Below, piece by piece: positions 57,886 to 64,000 of a stretch of 64,000 bases of DNA. The number at the start of each line of letters is the position of its first letter. The stretch's first letter is position 1. The notes under the pieces are model-generated. The model had not been told where the DNA came from and made no database searches. It worked only from the letters and a program-made list of their open reading frames with translations. Source of the stretch: CAUZIR01 sp965250195 (GTDB taxonomy: Bacteria > Chloroflexota > Dehalococcoidia > Lucifugimonadales > UBA2962); contig OZ252295.1 in assembly GCA_965250195.1 (NCBI GenBank), positions 868,001 through 932,000 of the forward strand, written 5' to 3'. The translations under genes were made by a program, and so were the position numbers.

Positions 57886-58947
57886 ATGAGCCCGAAGGGT
57901 CCCTCAGGCAAGGTCCAAACCGTGCTCGGTGCCGTAGAGCCCGGCACACTCGGCATCACGCTCACCCACGAGCACCTGCTCATCGACGTCGGCTGCTACT
58001 TCGAGATGCCGGAAGAAGCAAGCAGGCGCTATTACGTCGACAAGCCGGTCACCATGGACATGCTCGGCAAGGTCTGGGGGATGTGGCAGGGCATTCACGA
58101 CCAGCAGGTGTTGCTGGACGAGAAAGTCGCGATCGAGGAGGTGCTGAAGTACCGGTACGCCGGTGGCCACAGCCTCGTCGATACCACCAGTATCGGCATC
58201 GCCCGCGACCCGCTTGCGCTCACCCGGATATCCCGTGCCACAGGCCTGAACGTCATCATGGGCGCGAGCCACTACGTGCCCGTATCCCACCCGGCGGACA
58301 TGGACCAGCGCAGCGAGGAATCCATCGCCCAGCAGATCATCGACGACGTTACGGTGGGGGTGAAGGACACCGGCGTCAAGGCGGGCGTCATAGGCGAGGT
58401 GGGGAATTTTCACCCGCTTTCCGAGAACGAACGAAAAGTGCTAAGAGCGTCCGCCCATGCACAGGTCGATACCGGCGCGCCCATATTGATTCACCCCGGC
58501 CTGGACCCGGAGAGCCCGCTCGACATCATGCGCGAGCTGACCGACGCGGGCGCCGACCCGACCCACGTGATACTGGGTCACCTGGACGCCATTAAACCCC
58601 TCAGCGCAATCAAGGAGCTGGCCCAGACCGGCTGCTATCTCGAATACGACCGATTTGGCTCGGAAGATACGTCGTTCGATTACAGCGTCGGCGGCTCGTC
58701 TCTGACCAATCCCTCTGACGTGCAGCGCATGGAGACCATGGAGTTCCTGATAGCCGAGGGCTTCGGCGACCGGCTGCTGGTCGCCCACGACATCTGCACC
58801 AAAACCGATCTGACCCGCTACGGCGGCAAGGGCTACGCTCACATACTTGAATCGATAGTGCCCCGGATGCGGAACCGGGGCCACTCACAGGAACAGATCG
58901 ACAACATACTCATCCACAACCCGGCGCGAGCCTTGACGTTCAAGTAA
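57886..58947 (+). CDS. Phosphotriesterase-family metal hydrolase, copy 1
   Basis: A 353-aa TIM-barrel hydrolase. The binuclear metal ligands can be placed: H28 and H30 (THEHLLID), E171 (VIGEVGNFHP), H203 (LIHPG), H232 (ILGHLD) and D302 (AHDIC). True phosphotriesterases use a carboxylated Lys where this has E171; Glu is the ligand in E. coli PHP-type homologues, so a lactonase or unknown hydrolase activity is more likely than phosphotriesterase. The start at 57886 matches the paralogue (MSPKGPSGKVQTVLG) and has GGA upstream. Confidence 0.92.
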   Translation: MSPKGPSGKVQTVLGAVEPGTLGITLTHEHLLIDVGCYFEMPEEASRRYYVDKPVTMDMLGKVWGMWQGIHDQQVLLDEKVAIEEVLKYRYAGGHSLVDTTSIGIARDPLALTRISRATGLNVIMGASHYVPVSHPADMDQRSEESIAQQIIDDVTVGVKDTGVKAGVIGEVGNFHPLSENERKVLRASAHAQVDTGAPILIHPGLDPESPLDIMRELTDAGADPTHVILGHLDAIKPLSAIKELAQTGCYLEYDRFGSEDTSFDYSVGGSSLTNPSDVQRMETMEFLIAEGFGDRLLVAHDICTKTDLTRYGGKGYAHILESIVPRMRNRGHSQEQIDNILIHNPARALTFK

Positions 58948-58966
58948 TGGTTGATAGGAGAATTCA

Positions 58967-60028
58967 ATGAGCCCAAAGGGACCGACGGGAAAAGTCCAGA
59001 CTGTACTCGGTGAGGTGGAGCCGGGGTCGCTCGGCATCACGTTGACTCACGAACACCTGCTCATCGACATGCGCATGTACTTCCAGATGCCGGAGGAGGC
59101 CTCCGAGCGCTGGCTGGTCGATCAGCCGGTGACCATGGAACTGTTGGGCAAGCTGCGGTCGAGGTTCTATACCAACAAGGCCAACCAGCAGCTCTTAGAC
59201 GAGCGCTTCGCCATCGAAGAGGTGCTCAAGTACCGGTACGCGGGCGGCAACTCGCTGGTGGACACCACCAGCATTGGCATCGCCAGGGACCCCCTTGCTT
59301 TGGCCCGTATTTCCCGTGCCACCGGCCTTAATGTCATCATGGGGGCCAGCCACTACGTCCCTCAGGCGCACCCGGTCGATATGGACACGCGCAGCGAGGA
59401 ATCGATCACCCAGAACATCATTGACGACGTCACAGTCGGGGTGAACGACACCGGAGTGAAGTCTGGAGTCATCGGCGAGGTGGGCAACCACACGCCCCTG
59501 ACCGAGAACATGCGCAAAGTTTTGAGAGCATCCGCCCAAGCGCAGGTAGAGACCGGCGCTCCAATTCTCATTCACCCCGGCATTCACCCCGACACGCCGC
59601 TGGAGATCATGCGCGAGCTAACTGACGCCGGGGCAACGGCCGAGAACGTCATCATGGGGCACCTGGACAACATCCGGCCCATGAGTGCGATCAAGGAACT
59701 GGCCGACACCGGCTGTTATCTCGAGTACGACCGATTTGGCTCGGAAGACACCTCCGGGGTCTATCGCTCGGGAGATATAGAGACGTCCAGCGTCAGCGAC
59801 GTGCAGCGGATGGACTCGATTGAGTACCTGATGTCGGAGGGCTACGGCGAGCGGATCACCATTGCCCACGACGTGTGCCTGAAGGTGGACAACACCGCGT
59901 ACGGCGGCAAGGGCTACGCCCACATCCTCGAGAGCATTGTTGGGCGAATGCGCAATCGCGGGTTCACCCAGACCCAGTTAGACAACATCCTCATCCACAA
60001 CCCGGCCAGAGCCCTGACCTTCGCCTAG
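58967..60028 (+). CDS. Phosphotriesterase-family metal hydrolase, copy 2
   Basis: A 353-aa paralogue of the gene just upstream, of equal length and aligning from MSPKGPTGKVQTVLG to NPARALTF without major gaps. The same metal ligands are present (THEHLLID, VIGEVGNH, LIHPG, MGHLD, AHDVC). The differences concentrate in residues 35-75 and 260-280, the loops near the active site, so the copies may differ in substrate. AGGAG precedes the ATG; the gap between the copies is 19 nt. This is a tandem gene duplication. Confidence 0.92.
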   Translation: MSPKGPTGKVQTVLGEVEPGSLGITLTHEHLLIDMRMYFQMPEEASERWLVDQPVTMELLGKLRSRFYTNKANQQLLDERFAIEEVLKYRYAGGNSLVDTTSIGIARDPLALARISRATGLNVIMGASHYVPQAHPVDMDTRSEESITQNIIDDVTVGVNDTGVKSGVIGEVGNHTPLTENMRKVLRASAQAQVETGAPILIHPGIHPDTPLEIMRELTDAGATAENVIMGHLDNIRPMSAIKELADTGCYLEYDRFGSEDTSGVYRSGDIETSSVSDVQRMDSIEYLMSEGYGERITIAHDVCLKVDNTAYGGKGYAHILESIVGRMRNRGFTQTQLDNILIHNPARALTFA

Positions 60029-60047
60029 CAAGGGCTAAATCGCCGAG

Positions 60048-60110
60048 GCGATGAGCGGTAACGCGAAGAATCCCTGACGAGCGGGCGCTAGCCCCCTAGC
60101 CCGCGGAGAG
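60048..60110. repeat. Extragenic repeat copy B with terminal stem-loop
   Basis: GCGATGAGCG, GCGAAGAATCCCTGACGA, then a stem (GCGGGC ... GCCCGC) and GGAG, in the same order as the copy at 6971-7030. The hairpin overlaps the last codons of folD (stop 60096-60098). It separates the phosphotriesterase pair from convergent folD. Confidence 0.6.
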
Positions 60111-60980
60111 TCGCGCTGCTTTGAGCGTGTTCACCAACAGCATGGCTATGGTCATGGGGCCGACGCCGCCGGGCACGGGGGTAATGGCCGACGCCTTCTC
60201 GGCCACGGGCTCGAAGTCCACGTCGCCGACAAGCCGGTAGCCGCGCTTGCGCTCCGGCGCATCGACCCGGTTGATGCCCACGTCGATCACCACCGCGCCA
60301 TCGGCCACCATGTCGGCCGTGATGAAACTGGCCCAGCCCACGGCCGCTATGAGGATGTCCGCGTGCCGGGTGATGGCGCCGATGTCGGCCGTTCGAGTGT
60401 GACAAACAGTCACCGTGGCGTTTGCCTCGTCGTTACGCTGCATGAGCAGGGCCGCAACGGGCTTGCCGACGATGTCCGAACGGCCGCAAACCACCACATG
60501 CTTGCCGGCAGGGGCGTTGCCGGTGCGCAGCAACATCTGCTGCACGCCCGCCGGGGTGGCGGACACAAAGCGGGGTGTGCCCGCCAGCAGCAGCCCCATG
60601 CTCACGGGGTGCAGGCCGTCCACGTCCTTCATGGGCGAGATCAGTTGGATGAACTCTTTTTCGTCCAAATGGTCGGGCAACGGCAGTTGCACGAGGATGC
60701 CGTGCACCGAGGGATCCGCGTTCAGGATATCGAGTTTCGCCCTCAGCACTTCGGCCGCAGTGTCGGCGGGCATCTTGTGATCTTCGGCCACCATGCCCGC
60801 CTCGCCCGCCGCCTTTTGCTTGTTGCGGACGTATACTTGGGAGGCGGCGTCTTCACCCACCAGCACAACCGCCAGGCCCGGCGTTACGCCGGTTTCGGCC
60901 TTTAGCTTCGCGACGCCGTCGGCCACCTCGGCCCTGACCTCGGCCGCTATGGCCTTGCCGTCTATGATGTCTGCCGTCAC
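60096..60980 (-). CDS. folD: Methylenetetrahydrofolate dehydrogenase/cyclohydrolase FolD
   Basis: A 294-aa bifunctional enzyme of one-carbon metabolism that converts 5,10-methylene-THF to 10-formyl-THF with NADP. Motifs: YVRNKQKAAGEAGM (Tyr/Lys active site), LVQLPLPDHL, VVVCGRSDIVGKPVAALLM and the end TPVPGGVGPMTIAMLLVNT. The start is GTG at 60980, with GGAGGG eight bases upstream; TATAAT at 61002-61007 gives a short leader. The longer frame to 61049 begins upstream of that promoter and is rejected. Confidence 0.96.
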   Translation of the reverse strand: MTADIIDGKAIAAEVRAEVADGVAKLKAETGVTPGLAVVLVGEDAASQVYVRNKQKAAGEAGMVAEDHKMPADTAAEVLRAKLDILNADPSVHGILVQLPLPDHLDEKEFIQLISPMKDVDGLHPVSMGLLLAGTPRFVSATPAGVQQMLLRTGNAPAGKHVVVCGRSDIVGKPVAALLMQRNDEANATVTVCHTRTADIGAITRHADILIAAVGWASFITADMVADGAVVIDVGINRVDAPERKRGYRLVGDVDFEPVAEKASAITPVPGGVGPMTIAMLLVNTLKAARLSAG

Positions 60981-61001
60981 GAGTACCCTCCAACCACGCC
61001 G

Positions 61002-61007
61002 ATTATA
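61002..61007 (-). promoter_or_regulatory. -10 box of folD
   Basis: TATAAT on the minus strand, 21 bases before the GTG start, with the GGAGGG ribosome-binding site between. No good -35 is visible. Confidence 0.5.
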
Positions 61008-61078
61008 AGCCCGAGAGCGAGGCCCGGAGCCGGCCCCCGAGGGCGGCAAGCGGTAGGCGTAGAATCTGACTGTAGAAA

Positions 61079-61456
61079 ATGCTTGTTAACGGCGTGGACA
61101 TGATCGAGATTCCTCGGGTCAAACGGGTGGCCGAGAGGTACGGGCAGCGCTTCTTTGACCGGATTTACACCGAGGGGGAGCAGCGCTACTGCCGGGGTCG
61201 CGCGCCCCAGCTCGCCACCCGCTTCGCGGCAAAAGAGGCGGTAATGAAGGCCCTCGGCACCGGGATACGCGGCGTGCCGTGGAAGGACGTCGAGGTGGTC
61301 AGGCGACCTGGCCGCGCGCCCACCATCGCGCTGCACAGCAAGGCGGCCGCGCACGCCGAGCGCATGGGCATCGATCAGGTGGCCGTTTCCCTGTCTCACT
61401 CCGAAGAGTTCGCCATCGCCTTCGTGGTGGCCGAGAGCAAGCTCCCCAATTTCTAA
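61079..61456 (+). CDS. acpS: Holo-[acyl-carrier-protein] synthase
   Basis: A 125-aa 4'-phosphopantetheinyl transferase of the AcpS type. The Mg-binding Asp is in NGVDMIEIPR (residue 7), the second motif is TRFAAKEAVMKALGTG, and SLSHSEEFAIAFVV ends the fold. It activates acyl carrier protein with CoA. TAGAAT at 61060-61065 may be its -10; there is no strong Shine-Dalgarno. nnrDE follows after 39 nt. Confidence 0.95.
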   Translation: MLVNGVDMIEIPRVKRVAERYGQRFFDRIYTEGEQRYCRGRAPQLATRFAAKEAVMKALGTGIRGVPWKDVEVVRRPGRAPTIALHSKAAAHAERMGIDQVAVSLSHSEEFAIAFVVAESKLPNF

Positions 61457-61495
61457 AGACCTGACTGAACGCGGACCGACACCGTACAGAGCGTA

Positions 61496-63085
61496 ATGAG
61501 AATAGTCACATCCGCCCAGATGGGAGAGATCGAGCGCCGGTCGGAGGCGGCCGGTGTAAGCACCGACACCCTGATGGAGAACGCCGGCCTTGCGGTGGCC
61601 GAGACCTGCCGCCGGACTCTTGGACCTGACGAAGCCGGGCGGCTCCACGACGCAGCGGTGCTGGTGCTTATCGGGCCTGGCAACAATGGCGGCGACGGCT
61701 TCGTTGCCGCACGCCACCTGTCCGGCTGGGGGGCGAAAACCACTGTTTATCTGGCCATCGCCAACAAGGACCCTCACCCGAAATCTGCCGACCTGCCGTC
61801 GGACGTCCGTGTTGTTCGAGCCGAAGACGACTCGGATTTGGCCGCGCTGAAACGCGAGCTTTCGAAAGCGGCGCTAGTGGTCGATGCGGTGCTCGGGACG
61901 GGGGCGTCCCGACCGATATCAGGCGGCCTCGCGGGACAATTATCCGCGCTGGCCAGTGCAAGAGACGAGCGCATTGAGCTACTTCTGGTCGCGGTCGATC
62001 TGCCAACCGGCGTCAACGCCGATACGGCCGAGGCCGACCCGGCAGCGGTCAAAGCCGATATCTCCGTGGCGCTTGGCTACCCCAAAATCGGCCACTGCGC
62101 CCTGCCGGGAGCCGAGGCGTGCGGGCTGGTTTCGGTCGAAGACATCGGCCTGCCCCCTGGTTCGGAAGAGGGCCAGGACGGGGGGCCAGACGAGAGTGGG
62201 GATCTGTCGCTGATCACGCCGGACTGGGCGGCCTCCCACCTGCCGGACCGGCCGACCGGTGGGCACAAGGGCACTTTCGGCAGGGCACTTGTCGTCGCCG
62301 GGTGCCGCAACTACGTGGGTGCGGCATATCTGGCTGCGACGGCGGCAAGCAGGGTCGGCGCGGGCCTGGTCACGGCCGCGGTGCCGTCATCCATCCAGAT
62401 GGCGATAGCGACGGCGGCTCCCCACGTCACCTACCTGCCCATGCCCGAAACGCCTGACGGCGGCATAGCGGCCGACGGCGCAAGCGAGATACTCGCCGAA
62501 TTGCCGGGCTATGGAGCCCTACTAGTAGGCTGCGGACTGGGCCGGTCCAAGGGCGCCGGCGAGATGGTGACCCGGCTGCTGTTTTCGAACCATGATTTAC
62601 CCATCACAGTGATCGACGCCGACGGCCTGAACCTGCTGTCAGAGACGGCCGACTGGCACGAGCGCCTGCCGGCAAACGCAATCATAACCCCGCACGCCGG
62701 GGAGATGCGCCGCCTAACAGGACACGACGTCAGGCTAGAAGGTGCCGAGCGAATCGAACAGGCCCGGAGGGCGGCGCGTGACTGGAACAAAACTGTGGTT
62801 CTTAAAGGAGCCTACACAGTTGTCGCCGGTCCACACGGCCGGGCCATGGTGAGTCCGTTCGCCAACCCGGCGCTGTCCACGGCGGGCACAGGCGACGTGC
62901 TTGCGGGGGTGATCGCAGGGCTGGTGGCCCAAGGGCTCGGCCCGACTGACGCAGCCGCGCTCGGAGTCTATTTGCACGGGTCGGCTGGAGAGAGCGTCTG
63001 GTCACAGATGGGAGAGGCGGGTGCGATCGCTGGGGATCTTCTGCCCGAGCTTCCCCTATCTATCAAGAGCCTGGTCAACGGCTAG
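61496..63085 (+). CDS. nnr: Bifunctional NAD(P)H-hydrate epimerase / ADP-dependent dehydratase
   Basis: A 529-aa fused repair enzyme. The N-terminal YjeF-N epimerase has MENAGLAVAETC, GPGNNGGDGFVAARHL and VDLPTGVNADT (about residues 1-220). The C-terminal ribokinase-like dehydratase has GGHKGTFGRALVVAG, TPHAGEMRRLTG, KGAYTVVAGP and the anion-hole STAGTGDVLAG (about 470-480). It converts damaged NADHX/NADPHX back to NAD(P)H. It is packed between acpS and menG. Confidence 0.96.
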   Translation: MRIVTSAQMGEIERRSEAAGVSTDTLMENAGLAVAETCRRTLGPDEAGRLHDAAVLVLIGPGNNGGDGFVAARHLSGWGAKTTVYLAIANKDPHPKSADLPSDVRVVRAEDDSDLAALKRELSKAALVVDAVLGTGASRPISGGLAGQLSALASARDERIELLLVAVDLPTGVNADTAEADPAAVKADISVALGYPKIGHCALPGAEACGLVSVEDIGLPPGSEEGQDGGPDESGDLSLITPDWAASHLPDRPTGGHKGTFGRALVVAGCRNYVGAAYLAATAASRVGAGLVTAAVPSSIQMAIATAAPHVTYLPMPETPDGGIAADGASEILAELPGYGALLVGCGLGRSKGAGEMVTRLLFSNHDLPITVIDADGLNLLSETADWHERLPANAIITPHAGEMRRLTGHDVRLEGAERIEQARRAARDWNKTVVLKGAYTVVAGPHGRAMVSPFANPALSTAGTGDVLAGVIAGLVAQGLGPTDAAALGVYLHGSAGESVWSQMGEAGAIAGDLLPELPLSIKSLVNG

Positions 63086-63088
63086 TAC

Positions 63089-63826
63089 TTGGCCACGCTG
63101 AAGGGCCGGGAGAGGGCGGAGTATGTGGCCGGGATGTTCGGCCGAATATCCCGGCGCTACGACCTGCTCAACACCCTGATGTCCGGCGGCCGACACCACG
63201 CCTGGCGCCGCAAGGCCCTGGACATGGCCTCGGACGGCGAGACGAGGGAGGGCCCGGCGCTGGACCTCGCCGCCGGTACCCTCGACTTCGTGCTGGATGC
63301 CGCCACATCCGGCCGATGGATTGCCACTGATTTTTCGGCGCCGATGCTCCAGATCGGAGAGGAGAAGGCGCGTCGCGCAGGCATGGCGGACCGGGTAGGG
63401 GTGGCCCTGTCCGACGCGCACGCGCTTCCATTCAGGGACGAGAGCTTCGCCCTGGTCACGGTGGGCTTTGGCTTGCGCAACTTCATCGACCGGTCCGCAG
63501 CGCTCTTAGAGGTCCATCGCGTCCTGAAGCCGGGCGGGCGACTGGCGGTGCTGGACATCGTCTCTTCTCGTGAGTCGGGGGTTGTCGGAAGAGTTTTCGG
63601 CGTTGCATTCAGGACGGTGGTTCCGGTAATGGGTATGGCGTTCGCGGGGAATCGTGACGCCTACACCTACCTTCCGGAGTCTGCCGTCGGATTCACACAC
63701 CGTGGCCTGGTGCGGGACATGGATGCGGCCGGTCTGACTCCCGTCGACTCTCGCAGATTCGCGTTCGGCACGGTCGCGATCGTGGTCGGCGAGAAGAGCG
63801 GCACCGGGTCGACCAAGCGGGTCTAA
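63089..63826 (+). CDS. menG: UbiE/MenG-family quinone-biosynthesis methyltransferase
   Basis: A 245-aa AdoMet methyltransferase of the UbiE/COQ5 family. The opening is FGRISRRYDLLNTLMSGG, then VGFGLRNFIDRSAAL and KPGGRLAVLDI. The AdoMet motif reads LDLAAGTLDFV instead of the common GTGD form. Its likely role is C-methylation of demethylmenaquinone, the expected quinone in Chloroflexota. TTG 63089 lies three bases after the nnr stop codon, so translation is probably coupled. The C-terminus is slightly longer than usual. Confidence 0.9.
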   Translation: MATLKGRERAEYVAGMFGRISRRYDLLNTLMSGGRHHAWRRKALDMASDGETREGPALDLAAGTLDFVLDAATSGRWIATDFSAPMLQIGEEKARRAGMADRVGVALSDAHALPFRDESFALVTVGFGLRNFIDRSAALLEVHRVLKPGGRLAVLDIVSSRESGVVGRVFGVAFRTVVPVMGMAFAGNRDAYTYLPESAVGFTHRGLVRDMDAAGLTPVDSRRFAFGTVAIVVGEKSGTGSTKRV

Positions 63827-63835
63827 CGCGGATCC

Positions 63836-64000
63836 CTATCTGGGACGAAGATGCGGGAAGAGGATTACCTCGCGGATGGAGCGGTGGCCCGATAACAGCA
63901 TCACCAGGCGGTCCACGCCCAGGCCCAGACCGCCGGTCGGCGGCATGCCGTGCTCGACGGCAACGAGGAAGTCCTCGTCCAGCCGGTCGTAGACCTCTTC
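63836..64000 (-). CDS. lysS: Lysine--tRNA ligase, 3' end
   Basis: Reading leftward from the window edge, the last 54 codons encode EEVYDRLDEDFLVAVEHGMP, then PPTGGLGLGVDRLVMLLSG and IREVILFPHLRPR with a TAG stop. This is class II motif 3 and the end of LysRS; the Asp/Asn enzymes differ at the MPPTGG segment. The rest lies beyond the window. It converges with menG with only 9 bases between. Confidence 0.92.
   Translation of the reverse strand, partial: EEVYDRLDEDFLVAVEHGMPPTGGLGLGVDRLVMLLSGHRSIREVILFPHLRPR

Overview
The window is a high-GC, gene-dense chromosomal segment with short gaps, many TTG and GTG starts, and few mobile elements. Gene content points to Chloroflexota, most likely the Dehalococcoidia/SAR202 side. 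It has the paired TIGR03662/TIGR03663 membrane proteins (families named for Chloroflexi and archaea), an LLM flavin oxidoreductase next to a SelA-like PLP enzyme, tandem phosphotriesterase-like proteins, a type 2 Ldh-family dehydrogenase and a sortase. The lineage is inference; no rRNA or tRNA gene was seen. Both ends cut genes: relA/spoT on the left and lysS on the right.

Layout. 1-7 kb: 3' part of relA/spoT, rpsT, a two-gene pair carrying the two halves of D-glutamate cyclase (DUF1445 and DUF4392), a decayed transposase beside a 15-bp tandem array, and mutS. 7-13 kb: a NuoE/NuoF/NuoG-like flavo-iron-sulfur-molybdopterin complex plus a ferredoxin-NADP reductase. 13-21 kb: ftsY heading a membrane glycosylation-type cluster (DUF2298/YYY, TIGR03663, LPG-synthase-like flippase, FAD oxidoreductase). 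21-28 kb: a 50-aa ORF with its own terminator facing a LysR regulator across a palindromic operator, sortase, zinc ribbon, thpR, amidohydrolase, manC and an SDR. 28-35 kb: LLM oxidoreductase, SelA-like enzyme, serS, an acyl-CoA ligase and two crotonases. 35-38 kb: jag-yidC-(BamB-like)-yidD-rnpA-rpmH, with an extra beta-propeller lipoprotein gene inside the usual order. 38-44 kb: rph, MMPL transporter, a comEC relic, amidohydrolase. 43-53 kb: pheS (probable ATT start), pheT, moeA, ilvE and small membrane/lipid genes, then a frameshifted D-aminoacylase-like gene. 52-64 kb: Ldh, a second SelA-like enzyme, AbiV-like protein, queA, SDR, two phosphotriesterase-like paralogues, folD, acpS, nnrDE, menG and lysS.

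How it fits together. Housekeeping genes (translation, RNA processing, protein export, cofactor repair) alternate with catabolic enzymes for small organic molecules. MoeA could supply molybdopterin for the NuoG-like protein. FtsY and YidC/YidD/Jag serve membrane protein insertion, and the 13-21 kb cluster is itself almost all polytopic membrane proteins. Recurrent signals are a TTGACC-N18-TATAAT promoter seen twice, several -10-like hexamers placed 6-9 nt before a start codon (candidate leaderless mRNAs), and three short tandem duplications (11, 35 and 40 bp), one of which breaks a gene.

All functions come from reading the sequence and recalling family features; no database search was run.
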